The position numbers were made by a program, and so were the translations under genes. Shown here piece after piece: positions 22,428 to 40,983 of a stretch of DNA of 64,000 nucleotides. Origin of the DNA: Lentinus brumalis (lineage: Eukaryota > Basidiomycota > Agaricomycetes > Polyporales > Polyporaceae). The notes below the pieces were generated by a model. That model made no database searches. It saw only the letters and a list, made by a program, of their open reading frames with translations, and had not been told where the DNA came from. The DNA lies in assembly GCA_001792895.1 (NCBI GenBank), contig MARA01000025.1, positions 310,001 through 374,000 of the forward strand, given 5' to 3'. The first letter of the stretch is position 1; every line of letters begins with the position of its first letter.

Positions 22428-24779
22428 TCATACTGGAGTGTCTGGAGTCGAGTATACGGAGGTATCGTCATCTCTCATGCTACGCTCCTTGATCTCAATC
22501 TCTTGGATGGCCTCCATCCGTTCTGCGGCTGTACTCTGGAAGTTACAAAGGCGAATCGTCAAATAGGCGCAGTCAGAGCAAGCGGATCGCATACCTTGCG
22601 AGGGTAACGCGGACTGTAGTCCGTGATGGTTTCGATGGACACTGCTACGCCGTCCAGACGAGCGGACTGCTGACCTTGAGTCTGGCAGACCAACGAAGAT
22701 CGCCTGTGCGCTCACCTTCGGCAGTTTGGACACGTGGTCGCCGGTGCTGAAAGACTGTTGACCGAAATGATTCAACTGCACGGCGCCGGCGACTTTGTCC
22801 CGCAGACTCTCGCGGCTGTTGAGGCTGCAGGAGTTTTAGATTGGCAGCATTGGTTACACGGAAAGGAAGCAGAAGCAACGATACGTACAGCGCTAGGAAT
22901 GAGTTGACGTAGCCTGCGAGTGTGGTAGTCAGTGGTTAGGACACCCATCTTCTATATTGACACCTACATTTGCCTATGATCCAGAAGAAGCTGAGCCAGA
23001 CGAAGTTCGTGGGCATCGTGGCGAACTAGACGAAAGTCACACTTCCCGTGCGAATGTAGCGATGCGATAGTACGGCTCACCGTGACGACGCATATCGTTG
23101 CGATGATACTGAGGTCCGCCTTCTGAGTCTCGTAAAACTGCCCGTGTGACGGACGTACTTACCTGGTGGTCAACCCGCTATTGACGCTGTATACCATGAG
23201 CAACGCCACAACGGAGTCGGTTCTACGGCGTATCCAGATTTAGCATCGCCGTTCCACGGCCGTGGCTCTGGCTGTGCACCTCACCTCTTGAGGCCCGTGC
23301 GTTTCGTGTACAAGTAGTAGCACATTGCGGTGGCGATGATGATGTCCGCCGCGGCTGCCGAGCCAAGTCCGACGCATGTTACCCACTGCGTGTGATAGCA
23401 TGTGAGTGTGATCATTCTGGCAGGCGAGGAGACGGCGCACCGTGAGGGACTTGAACTTCGAGAACCGGCCGAGTATGAACCTGCCCAGCGTCAGCGTGCA
23501 GCAATGGCGCACAGCGGCGCAGCGGAACTCACGACTCCGCAGTGAAGACTGGCAAGGCGCAGGAGAGGTCAGCGTGTGATGCTTCATGTTTATACACATC
23601 ACTTCTCACCGACGCCGAGACCTGCGAATATGCCACCACAAGACGCCGTTGAGAACGAGTATCGTCACACGCTGAACAGGCTAGGTACTCACCGAAGTGC
23701 ACGAATGCCAAGACGACCTGGCAGGGCCGTCAGATACTCTTCGACACATTAAGAAGGGTGAAGCGGGCTTCAACTCACCACGATACCGGTGATTAGCCAG
23801 TTACGGCTCACTGTCGAGATGTTCGCACGATCGGTGAGAACAGAAGAAGACAGTATATCAGAAGTTTACTCACTCATCCACACGCGACGCGCGAAGAAGC
23901 TGTGGAGGTCCGAGTAAGCTCACTTACGATGGCATGGGAGAAGGAAGGACGTGGGACGTGCACTTCAACTATGAGTCCGATAAGGCCCTGTCGTCGTCAA
24001 GGTGAATAAGCAATCGAAAGGACGGTAAGGAACGCGCAGACTCACATTGCAGTCCGTTTGCAACTAAAGCCGGCAAACGTCAGCAAGCGGGCTGATCATG
24101 CGACGCAGAGACTCACAGCCATGCTCCTGGAAGGATGAGAGCGGGGTGAGACATATTGCATGCTATACACAAGAATGTCCACGCACCAGGTGGTCATGTC
24201 CAGATTGCTCGCATTGCCGAAGTTCGTGACTAGATACCTTGGAAGGTCTTCAGAATGGGAGGAACGAGCTCAATGTAACTGTGCTCACCAATATACGGTC
24301 CTCGTGCAAAGAGCCAGATGCAAGGTATCCAGGACTCTGTGGATAAGCCACGCCTGCCATTAGAACATGCCCCTTCTTGGACAGGCATCATGGCTCACGT
24401 TAGGATGATAACCTACGTTGATGGTGAGACATTGTACGTTGCCGGGACGAGAGCTTAGGGTGAAGGGACGTACGAGTGACTTGATGAGGACCGTATCCTT
24501 TGAGTAATTCCTAAGTAGACAACAGTAAGTCTCAGGATAGGATTGGGCCCGTGGAACGCACCTGAAGTAGCTGAAGCTGCCGGTACGTCCCAAGTCAGTA
24601 CCACCGTCGCAAATCCATTCAGTTCACCTACGTTTGTAGTAATGTGATCCCATACAGACTACGACAAGGTCCGGCGTGGGTAGCGCTCACGGGGTAAGTT
24701 ACATGTACAAGGAAACTCACCATGCGCTGACAATGAGCCCGATGAGGGCTGCGCCAAACGTACTGTCAATCATGGCCAT
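22428..24779 (-). CDS. DUF6534 seven-helix membrane protein, copy B
   Basis: This is a tandem paralogue of copy A with the same intron positions. The ATG at 24779 gives MAMIDSTFGAALIGLIVSAW. Then come YSKDTVLIKSL, the 14 nt exon (24399-24412, VIILT), VLDTLHLALCTRTVYW, YLVTNFGNASNLDMTTW, the 10 nt exon (24117-24126, SMA), the 18 nt exon (24046-24063, LQTDCN), RRVW, NWLITGIV, RFILGRFSKFKSLT and YYLYTKRTGLKR. The C-terminal tail has LNSRESLRDKVAGAVQLNHF and VAVSIETITDYSPRYPRK. The stop TGA is at 22428. Membrane helices are conserved with copy A, while the cytoplasmic tail differs more (SVYSTPDTPV end). Both copies look functional. The family has no known biochemical role; a receptor or transport role has not been shown. 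Confidence 0.82.
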
Positions 24780-26430
24780 CCAGACAGTACACTAGGATGG
24801 TACGGGGGGGCAGGGAGAAGAGGAGATAAGGAGGCAGCCGCTGCGCGTCCCAAACCTTCAGGGCGTTATAAACTCTGTCCGGACGACCCTACGTGCGCCA
24901 CTGATACCTGCGGCCCGTGTACGAACACAAGCTTCTGTTCGTACGAAGAATACCCCATAGTCTGGGACCTTGGACCATGCCAGCTTCTGCCGGCGGCGAT
25001 GGTGACGGGAGACACTTTGCAGAGCAACTCGCGACACCATGCTCTCATGCACCCGCCTGTCCGAGTAGCTTCCTGCCCTTTCCCGCACGCGTGCGCGACG
25101 TCGAGGGCATTCTCACCTTGAGAGACAATCACCGGGTGCGTGGGTACGGGGCATCGCTGAGAATCTGTCCGTGCGGACGTGTGCGAGCCTTGCCGAGCCT
25201 ATCTTCGGGTCTTCAACTGCCTCTTCCCGGCCGCGCTGGGAATTGTCCATTCGATTCCCTTGTCGGCGGATGGGTGGCAAGGCAATCCGCCTCTGCCCGC
25301 GGACGTGCAGTCAGCTTAACGTACCAATTAGATGCACGCTCATATACCAGTTGAGTGGCTTCGTACAGAGTTGACGGATTCCTCTCGGTTCCTCTTCTAG
25401 GAGGATGGGTGGACATCGCCTTTCCCGTCGGTAGTCCGATCCCACTGTCGCGCATGTCGCCTTGAAGCTTACGAAAGATGGAGCCTGCTCGTTGCTAGAG
25501 GGGATCGGAGACAAGTAGGCATGCTCACGCGGCGACAGAGGGTACCGCCCGTCCGGTCACCGGTCGACCACAGAGGTCCCTTCTTAGATGGTGATGCAAT
25601 GCCTCTGCCGTGCCTCGCGAAGAGCACCAAGGTCGAGCGTACCGCCGAGAGAAAATCAGACCGGGTGTGATGAACTGAAATCAGTTGTTTGATCAATTGA
25701 CTGAGACTCAGAGCGGAGTGACTAGAAAGAGTACATCGCCGCTCAACTTCCTCCGCGTGATTTGTCGCGAACTTGCCTCCACGCACTGGGCAGAGCAGAA
25801 CCTAAGCGTCAACTTGTGAAGGGCTCAAAGAACCTGGGAAGTACTAAGTCGTCGCAGCACGCTTCTGGGGGATGGAACAGACCGACTGATCAGTTGGCGC
25901 CTGGTACGCCCCGCTGCCAGGCTCTGCCAGGGCCGCCGCGAAAGTGGAGGGTATCGCGGATCGTATCGTAGGCTGCCTAGGGGAGACAGCTGGCAAATGA
26001 GTGCGAAATTGCCACCTTGTCAAGCTCGAGGACGAACACCGTGCCTTCTGAGACTTCTGGGAAGACCAGCTTGCGGGAACGCGTCGTGATGGTGGTCGCG
26101 GTGAAAAGGGCAAGATTTTGATGTGGGTGGCTCAACGTACGCCTCGAGGCTACTGTGAATCCTGCTCTTTATGGTAGGAGCCGATCGACCTGCGTACTAG
26201 GACGTAGTCTGGTCACCCAAGGTTTAAGTTAACGGTAGCATTGCCTCGGGATGTAGGATCAGGTGCTTCGAGCTTGATTGATCATAAGTAGGGCCCTCTC
26301 TCAAGAGAGTGATCTTCTGTACCAGTGTCGCAGCCACTAGCCAAGCACTTCAGACGAAATCTTCACGAAGGACTAGTGCTGTCATCCCGGTAGCATGATG
26401 CCACCGACCGAAGCTCCTCCTCCCAAAGCC
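22428..26430 (-). repeat. tandem duplication, unit 2 (gene B plus diverged upstream sequence)
   Basis: Gene B and its upstream region to about 26.43 kb mirror unit 1. The last recognisable shared block is the CGAAATCTTCACGAAGG / CATGATGCCACCGACCGA segment near 26353-26410, matching CGAAATCTTTACGAAGG / CATGACGCCACTGACCGA near 22282-22330. The upstream part is longer and more diverged than in unit 1. Confidence 0.6.
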
Positions 26431-27071
26431 TATTCCCGCGCAAACGCAAACGCAAAAAACGCATGCCAGAGAGGTGAGATCAACTACGACGAGGGTTCCA
26501 AGATTGTATAACATGAATATAATACAGATGCCAACTATACCAGCCGAGAGAGTGACTGCGCCCCGCAGAACACCGTGAGTATGTAAACGTAGAGAGAGAT
26601 AGAGAGAGGTGAAAGACGGTACTGTAGCCAGAGTCACGTAGCGTCGGAAACGATATGTACGAGTACGTATATGAAGGGGCCACCACCCCCAGTGCAGTCG
26701 TCCTGACTCCTGAGAGAGACACTCAGACGGAGGAATGGGAAACGTAAAGCGCATGGTACGTCGTGAGAGGCGTAGTGTTCCACGGACACAAGACATGATA
26801 CACGAAAAGACAGACACGAGCCGGGCGTCGGAAGAGTCGGAGCACAAATAACAGAACACAGAACACAGAACACGCAGTATGGACACAGAGCAATGAACAC
26901 AGAATAGAGCGACACAGAAGGGAAGAGCAGAGTACCCGCGCGCAGCCGTGCCCTCTAACAAGGCAAGGAAGCACGCGGGCACCCGCAGCGCCGAAGGCGA
27001 CGTGGGGGGAAGACGAAGGCAAGGCAAGGCAGGGCTGCGGAGGCGCGTCTAGAGTGGTATGTACAGTATGC
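24780..27071. other. duplicated upstream sequence, then 3' region of the PH-domain gene
   Basis: Up to about 26.43 kb this is the degraded counterpart of the unit 1 upstream segment. From there to 27071 it lies downstream of the minus-strand PH-domain gene. A 225-codon minus frame (26350-27027) rich in Cys/Leu/Ser crosses the end of the duplication and shows no domain, so I read it as chance. It includes short GAACACA-type repeats near 26850-26900. Confidence 0.45.
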
Positions 27072-30000
27072 CTATGTGCACACGTCTTCCAGCGACGCGA
27101 TCGACTGTCGTGGCGAGAGCGACAGCGGTTTCCGCACCGGCGACCCGGAGTCGCCCGAGCCGTTCAGCTTGAACTCCAGCTCCTTGTCGCTCCCCTCCTC
27201 CTCGCTGTCCGACTCCATCTGCAGCACGGATATCTGCCGAGAGCCCCGCCGAGGCGGAGGCGACAGCGACGTGATTCCGTGCATCTCCGGAGACTGTTCC
27301 GGCGGAGGTGGCAGGAGGGGTGACACGATCGGCGGTTGCACAGCCGACATGGGCGACAACGGCGGCGAAGGTGAGACTATGAGGAAGCTGGGGTCGTTTT
27401 GAAACGTCGTAATGGGCTCGCCGATGGGTGTGGAGGGAAGGGAGTAGGGGTTGATCGAGGATGGCGCCGGTGAGGGAGGGTTGAGGGGAACGTTGGGTAG
27501 AGGATTCAAAGGGGGAGGCGTGGGCGAAGGTGTGCTGAGCATGCGGAGACGACGCTTGAACAGAAGGGTGGGGCGAGACGTGATCGGGATGGGTGTGGTG
27601 GGCTGCGCTGTAGACGTCAATGAAAGGGGGTCATTGGTAGGTGCAGCAGGAAGAACTAGGGGATTAGGCGACGCAGGAATGGTTGGTAGACTAATGGGAC
27701 TGCCACTGCTCGTACTACGCCGGTGGTGTGAACGCCGGTGGGACAGCAACTCATCTGGACGAGGTGGAAGAGCAGCGGATGGAGGAAGGGTCGGGGGCGA
27801 GAGCGACAAACGGTTTGTCCGTATCGTGAACGAATCCCTGAATGATGTCTTCGCCGCAGGCGCAGAATGTGGCGGACGCGACGGATAACCGTTCGAACGC
27901 AGCGTTGGCGTCGGCGCCGGTGCAGGGAGTGGCACGACATCCATCTTGCCGAACTCGTCGGCCGTTGGAGTCGGAGGCAGCGCCATGCTAGGAGCAGGAC
28001 GCTGGGGTGGCGGAACCGATGTCCGATGCGACGACCTCGGTCGCACGTGGGGAGACGACTGAGAAGGAGGTTGCATCAAGGCTTGCGCGATGAAGCTACT
28101 CCCAGTAGCACGACTCTGCGTTGTGCTGACGGTAGTGTCGCTCCTGATCGACGACCCTGACGCGCGCTTCGAAAAGTTCTGCAGATTCGACATGATGCTC
28201 TGTGGACTGTGGACGGAGCGTTGTGATGGTGAACGACTCGGAGAGTTGTCCGCAGCGTAGGGATGCCGCGGCTGCTGGAACGACGAACGACCACTCGGTG
28301 AAGATGGCGGCAAAGGCGCAGGGCCCGAGGGCGGTGTCGCTGGAGGAGGCCCATTGGGTGGACTGAGTCGCTTCGGAAGCACACCCTGTCGTGACCAGCG
28401 CTTCGATACCGCTTCGAACGACGTCCGAGGCGGCTGCTCATTCGACCCCGAACCCAGAGATGACACCGAAGACCAAGATGAGCTCACTCGACCCTCCCGC
28501 TGCGGGGGCGATGGAGACGAGCCGACACCGTTCGGACTCAGGCTGGGACTCAGACTAGGACTCGGGCTAAACCTCGGACTTGATGTCGTCGAAGGCGAGG
28601 TGGGAGAAGGAGAAGCTGTTGCTGAGAGCGCAGGTGATGTTGGACGTGGTGATAGGAAGGCACTCCCATTATGTCGTACTCCGAGCGTTTCGGCAGCGCT
28701 GGCGTTCGTGTGGTGGTATGCAAAATCCACACGCTCCCCGTTCGTATGAGCAGGCGGGGCCAGTCCACTGGCAGTGTAAGCCCTCCGACGAGGGGGAGGC
28801 TGCAACGATCCTGCACCGAAGGGGGTGGCCCCGTTCGCATAGAGCTTGGAGACATGCGCATCCAGACTACCACCACTTACACCTGTCAATCCCAGCCCAG
28901 AAAACCTGTCGCGACCCAGGGATGGCAGTAGGCTTTCACGGTCTTTGTCCTGGAGAATCTTCTGGTCTAGTGACGGCGGCGGACCTAATGGAGAAATAAG
29001 GCCCATCTGCACTGGGAGATCCGCAGACGTCGTGCTCCCAACCCGCGGCGTGCTCGGGACAGAAGACATGGGCGTCGTCGGTGACAGCGGCCGCTCACTT
29101 GAGACACTGTTCGACCGCAGCATTCCAAGGAGACTATTGCCCGCGCGGCCGAACGAGGAGTCCTCGGGAGGTGGAGTCTCCGCCCCGTCACGCTCGGAGA
29201 TAGAGTTGAACGACATGTCCAGGGTGGCACCGGAGGGAGAGCGCGGACGGTGTCCACCGAAGAGACCACGTAAGGCAGACACGGCGACAGAGGGCGGTCG
29301 AGGGGAGGCAGGACGAGGAGAGGCAGAGCGGAGAGAGGGTGCTGGAGAAGAAGGCCCTGCAGAACCTGTCTGACCGTGGGATGTTGCCACGGCAGGAACC
29401 GTCACCGAAGTCGCTGCGGCCGGAGGTGGGGTGAAGATACCTTGCACCCGCATGGATAACATGACATCGAGGTCTCCTCGCGGCTCAACCCCGTTGCTCT
29501 GAGCCATCGCTCCAAGGCCTGCCTGAACAGATCTACAAAGAAGTAAAGCTATGCATGAGCAACTGTAACAAAGTGACATAGCAGGTTGATCTCACCTCTC
29601 ACTCAGCACGGCATGCTTGATGGCAGCAATCCAGTTTTGCGCCTCTGTCTGGTCGGCCATAGAGAGAGTCAACTCCGCGCCTCCCACTCCCCCTACCCTG
29701 ACCACGCCACGTCGACCCCCGATGTCATCTTCCGAGACGAACACAACGCTCTCAGCGCCGATCTCGACACGCTCAAGTTCTCGTTCCCCGCCTCCGTCAG
29801 ACTTGAACACATGCAGATGCGCCACGTTCTGCGGGAGGGACGAGGACGAGTGCAGCGAGTGCGGTGATTGCGACTGGGACGAAAACGAGGTCGTGTGCGT
29901 CAGCGGGCCAGAGCCTGACATGGGCGAAGACGTCAACACCAGCACGCGAGGCTTCCACTGCTTCGCAAGAGCGTAGAGGAGCAACGATGTCGGCGGGTAG

Positions 30001-30514
30001 TGCTTCGCGACCTTCGAAGCCCGCTGGACCCACGGCGAGAGTGCGGATTGAGTTGCAGGGAATGGAGGCAAGGAACGCGTCGCCGGCGTCTCGGCGCGCG
30101 AACTCGTCGTGCCGCGTGCTCTCGATCGCGTCGGTGAGGGTGACCGCGACCTGGAACTAGATTGTGACATGGACCGCTCCGTGTGTGCCTGCGATTGCGA
30201 GAACGAGCGCGTGTGCGAGAGCGATGAGAGGCTCTCACGATCCTCCAGCAGCACAGGGTCGAGTCCTATTGACTGGGCGGCTGCGTTGCGCAGATGGTTG
30301 CGGTCCTCGTCTTCCTCTGGGGGCAGGGGCGGCGGGCTGAGATTTCGATGACCTCGGAGTACACGAACGGGTTGGTCGCGGGTGGTGGCCGGCCCTTCTT
30401 GCTCTTGTTGCGTGTCCGGGTGAACGGGAGGGTGATGCCCGAGGGGATGAGCAGGCTTCCGCGAGCGCGCTTCGACAGGCCCATCAGCGGCGAAGAGGGA
30501 GGGGGAGAGGACAT
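27072..30514 (-). CDS. PH-domain protein with long disordered C-terminal tail
   Basis: The N-terminal part, from the ATG at 30514 (MSSPPPSSPLMGLSKRARGS), has a basic segment and then VYSEVIEIS and RNHLRNAAAQSIGLDP. A pleckstrin-homology-like domain lies at about 30040-29592, with WKPRVLVLTSSP, VAHLHVFKSDGG, VEIGAESVVFV and the closing helix ADQTEAQNWIAAIKHAVLSE. After a short intron near 29530-29590 comes an 800-residue Ser/Pro-rich tail ending in SPRQSIASLEDVCT at 27072. It is likely a membrane-associated signalling scaffold; partners unknown. The frame stays open upstream of 30514 to about 30690 with coding-like sequence (PELARFHAAHASVWSVLVC), so the true start is probably further 5'. One frame shift between VYSEVIEIS and PPPLPPEEDED (about 30340) has no convincing intron. 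Confidence 0.68.
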
Positions 30515-30842
30515 GTTGCGTGTGGAGGGCGCAGCGGAGGGGGAGGCGTCATAGGTAACGAAGGACGCAGAGCCCGAGGGATGCGCTGTAAACGGGTCTG
30601 CGCCAGCTGTCAGCTGCGTAATCCTTATGCAAACGAGAACAGACCAGACGCTCGCATGCGCGGCATGGAAACGAGCAAGCTCCGGGGCGTTTCCTCGTAT
30701 TTATGACGTCCGGCCATTGACGTTGCGGTACCAAGAGCGATGCGCCCGCGAACTGTCATTCTTGCACACAGAACTTCGAACAACTACGAGATATCTGTGG
30801 AAAGCTCCAACGGAGACGCAGGCGGAGAGCCACGCATGTTGG

Positions 30843-31515
30843 TCACAGAAGGGTCTCGGCGAAGACGGCGAAGAAGGTGACCGCGAGCTCATCGTCGGTC
30901 TTTGCACACCACTGTAGCCCGTATACAGTACAGGTGGGCCTATCCACCGCCCGAGCTTCCACCTTCTCGCCGCGCATGCTGATTTCATGGAGCTCCTCAC
31001 GTGGAACGAGCTCGTCGAGTCTCGATGCGACGATACTGGTAGCCCGGCCACATGGCCGCCGGCGTCGGGAGGCGTAGAAGTAGCAGCGAGCAGCGTTGCG
31101 CGACAACGGCAGGACGTGCGACGCAAGCCTTACGAGACTGTCTGGAGTCTCCGCCGGAGTCCTTCGTGGACAGCGCTCCTCTTGGTCGCACTCTCCGCAT
31201 GAGAAGCATACGCCCGTCGCCATGTAGGATGACGAGCAGATACGAGCACTCTCAGGCTGCACTCGTGGTACACCGCCGAGCGAACATGGGGAAGTGGGCG
31301 CTCCGATGAATGGTGGAGGAGAGATACGCACCAGGCGAATGACCATTTCCCTTCCTATGCGGCATCGACGAAGTGCGCTTGCGGGTGAGGAGTTCAGGGA
31401 GCTTGCTCTGCCTGCGACCCGGGTCCAAGTCCTGCTTTGTGGAGGAGAAGCGAAATGGGCGCGCGACCTGCGCGGGGGAGCCCGCGGGGCTGGCGGCGCG
31501 CGGCTTGGAGGACAT
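30843..31515 (-). CDS. hypothetical protein, three exons (167 aa)
   Basis: I reconstructed this from splice phase. Exon 1 is 31328-31515 (ATG at 31515, MSSKPRAASPAGSPAQVARP), exon 2 is 31134-31256 and exon 3 is 30843-31035. The introns run GTATCT..GTGCAG and GTAAGG..TACCAG. The three exons total 504 nt, ending in frame at a TGA. The N-terminal third is basic and Ser/Pro-rich (KLPELLTRKRTSSMPHRKGN). The C-terminal part looks folded: IVASRLDELVPREELHEI, then VEARAVDRPTCTVYGLQW and DDELAVTFFAVFAETLL. I do not recognise a family. An in-frame stop lies just upstream of the ATG unless a further exon is spliced in. It lies directly upstream of the PH-domain gene on the same strand, so the two could share a transcript or belong to one longer gene. 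Confidence 0.45.
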
Positions 31516-32675
31516 GGCGGACACGTAGGAGGAGGAGGAGGCAGACTAGGTCGTGGAGGGCGTCGAGGGCGTCGACGACGGCGAACGTACATGGAGGTAG
31601 AGGACAAGGGGAGATCTTGTGTCAGCACCGTCCTCATCACGAAGCGCAAGGCGGCTCTGATAGAAGTCTAAAGTTATGTACTGACCTGCGCAAGCTGCAG
31701 CTGGAGCATCGTCCTCGGACGCGTCGTCCCCTGCGCCGTGTACGGGGCCGTGCTCGTCGGGAGCAACGATGAGGACGGTGGTGAAGGTGGTGAGGGCCAA
31801 GCACAAGCTCAGCTGATTCCCGACCTCCAAATCCGCCTCCGCGAGGCGTCTATTCAATTTTGGCCCTTCCCGCCCACCGTGCCTGCAATCTTTATTGAAT
31901 CAACGTTCAATATTCGCCGCCATCATTCCTTCATGTACACAACTTGAACCAGGCCGCTATGTATGCGCCACGACACCGCAGGAGACGGACGCAGACTGAC
32001 ATCGCATGATCGTTGCCCAGTTGCAAAGCGCCGAAAGGATGCAGCGGGAACGCCCCAGGTTACAGCAGGGTAACTCACTCGTACTGCCCATGGTGAACGT
32101 TTGGACCTCAAGACTCAAGTATAAACGACTCAAAGTATACAGATGTGCAGGCAACGTGCCGGACTAGGCGGGATTCGTCGAGCTAGAGTGGCTATCCGCG
32201 GCCTACATATACATTGCGTTGCCTCAAGAGCTATAATATCGCCCCCACTTCTTCAATCACTCATTGACTTGATCATCATACTCTCAGGAATCCTCTTCGT
32301 TCCAGCCTCGAGCATTGATGATCCCCAATTTCACGAGGAGACCTGCATCGCTATGGGTTGTATGCCCCAATTTTCCGAGGTGCCCGCGGTGGAACCCTCC
32401 TACCACAGCTTCGTTCGGTTCACGACGGATCCATACCCACCTCACCCTTTCCGTTGTTGTAATCATCTTACGTGTCCTCTGAATGCAGCACACTGTGCAC
32501 AACCTGAGAGGGGCGCGCATACGTACGACTCTTCGCAACCGTCAAGAGCGCGAACACATCCAGGCACATAAGATTGAGTGAAAGCTTCGAGAAAACAGCG
32601 AACATTACACTTCATGATACGAGTACGTACAATACACATGTGATACAAAAAGCACAGTCCCAACCGTAAAAAGCA
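31516..32675. other. intergenic, possible further exons
   Basis: A minus-strand open segment at 31690-31857 (ALTTFTTVLIVAPDEHGP, acidic end DDASEDDAPAAA) ends at a GTCAGT donor and might be an upstream exon of the 167-residue gene, but it does not join in phase. The rest holds the PRP8 3' flank. No other gene is supported. Confidence 0.35.
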
Positions 32676-40666
<7,991 letters not shown>

Positions 40667-40983
40667 CGTCGTGGACGAGAGACAAGGGTTGGGTGCTGCT
40701 CAGTAAGCGCGCCAGTTACGCTTGACGCGCACCTCTCACGTGGCACTTAGATTGGGCGGAGCTTACAAGGGTTGATCTCCGACACAGTGCGCCACAAACG
40801 CGCTAGACGCTCGTAACAACGCGAAAAGAGAAGAGTCCAGTAATGCGATGTCCGTATAATCAAGTACAAGAAAGCGTCCTATTAGGCTACATGCGTAGCA
40901 TCAGAGCGATGAAGCGAAAGTAATTGGTGGTAAAGGGTAAGTACTAGCAAAGTTCGGTATCTCAGCTCAGTCATGGTGGTATA

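Noticed and set aside
26350..27027. 225-codon Cys/Leu-rich minus-strand open frame resembling a membrane protein
   Set aside because: It lies in the 3' flank of the PH-domain gene and crosses the edge of the duplicated segment. Low-complexity ACACA/GAACAC runs explain the Cys/Val pattern. No homologous copy exists in unit 1.
32143..32571. 142-codon plus-strand open frame upstream of PRP8's 3' end
   Set aside because: No recognisable segments beyond one hydrophobic stretch, and no supporting splice structure; too weak to call.
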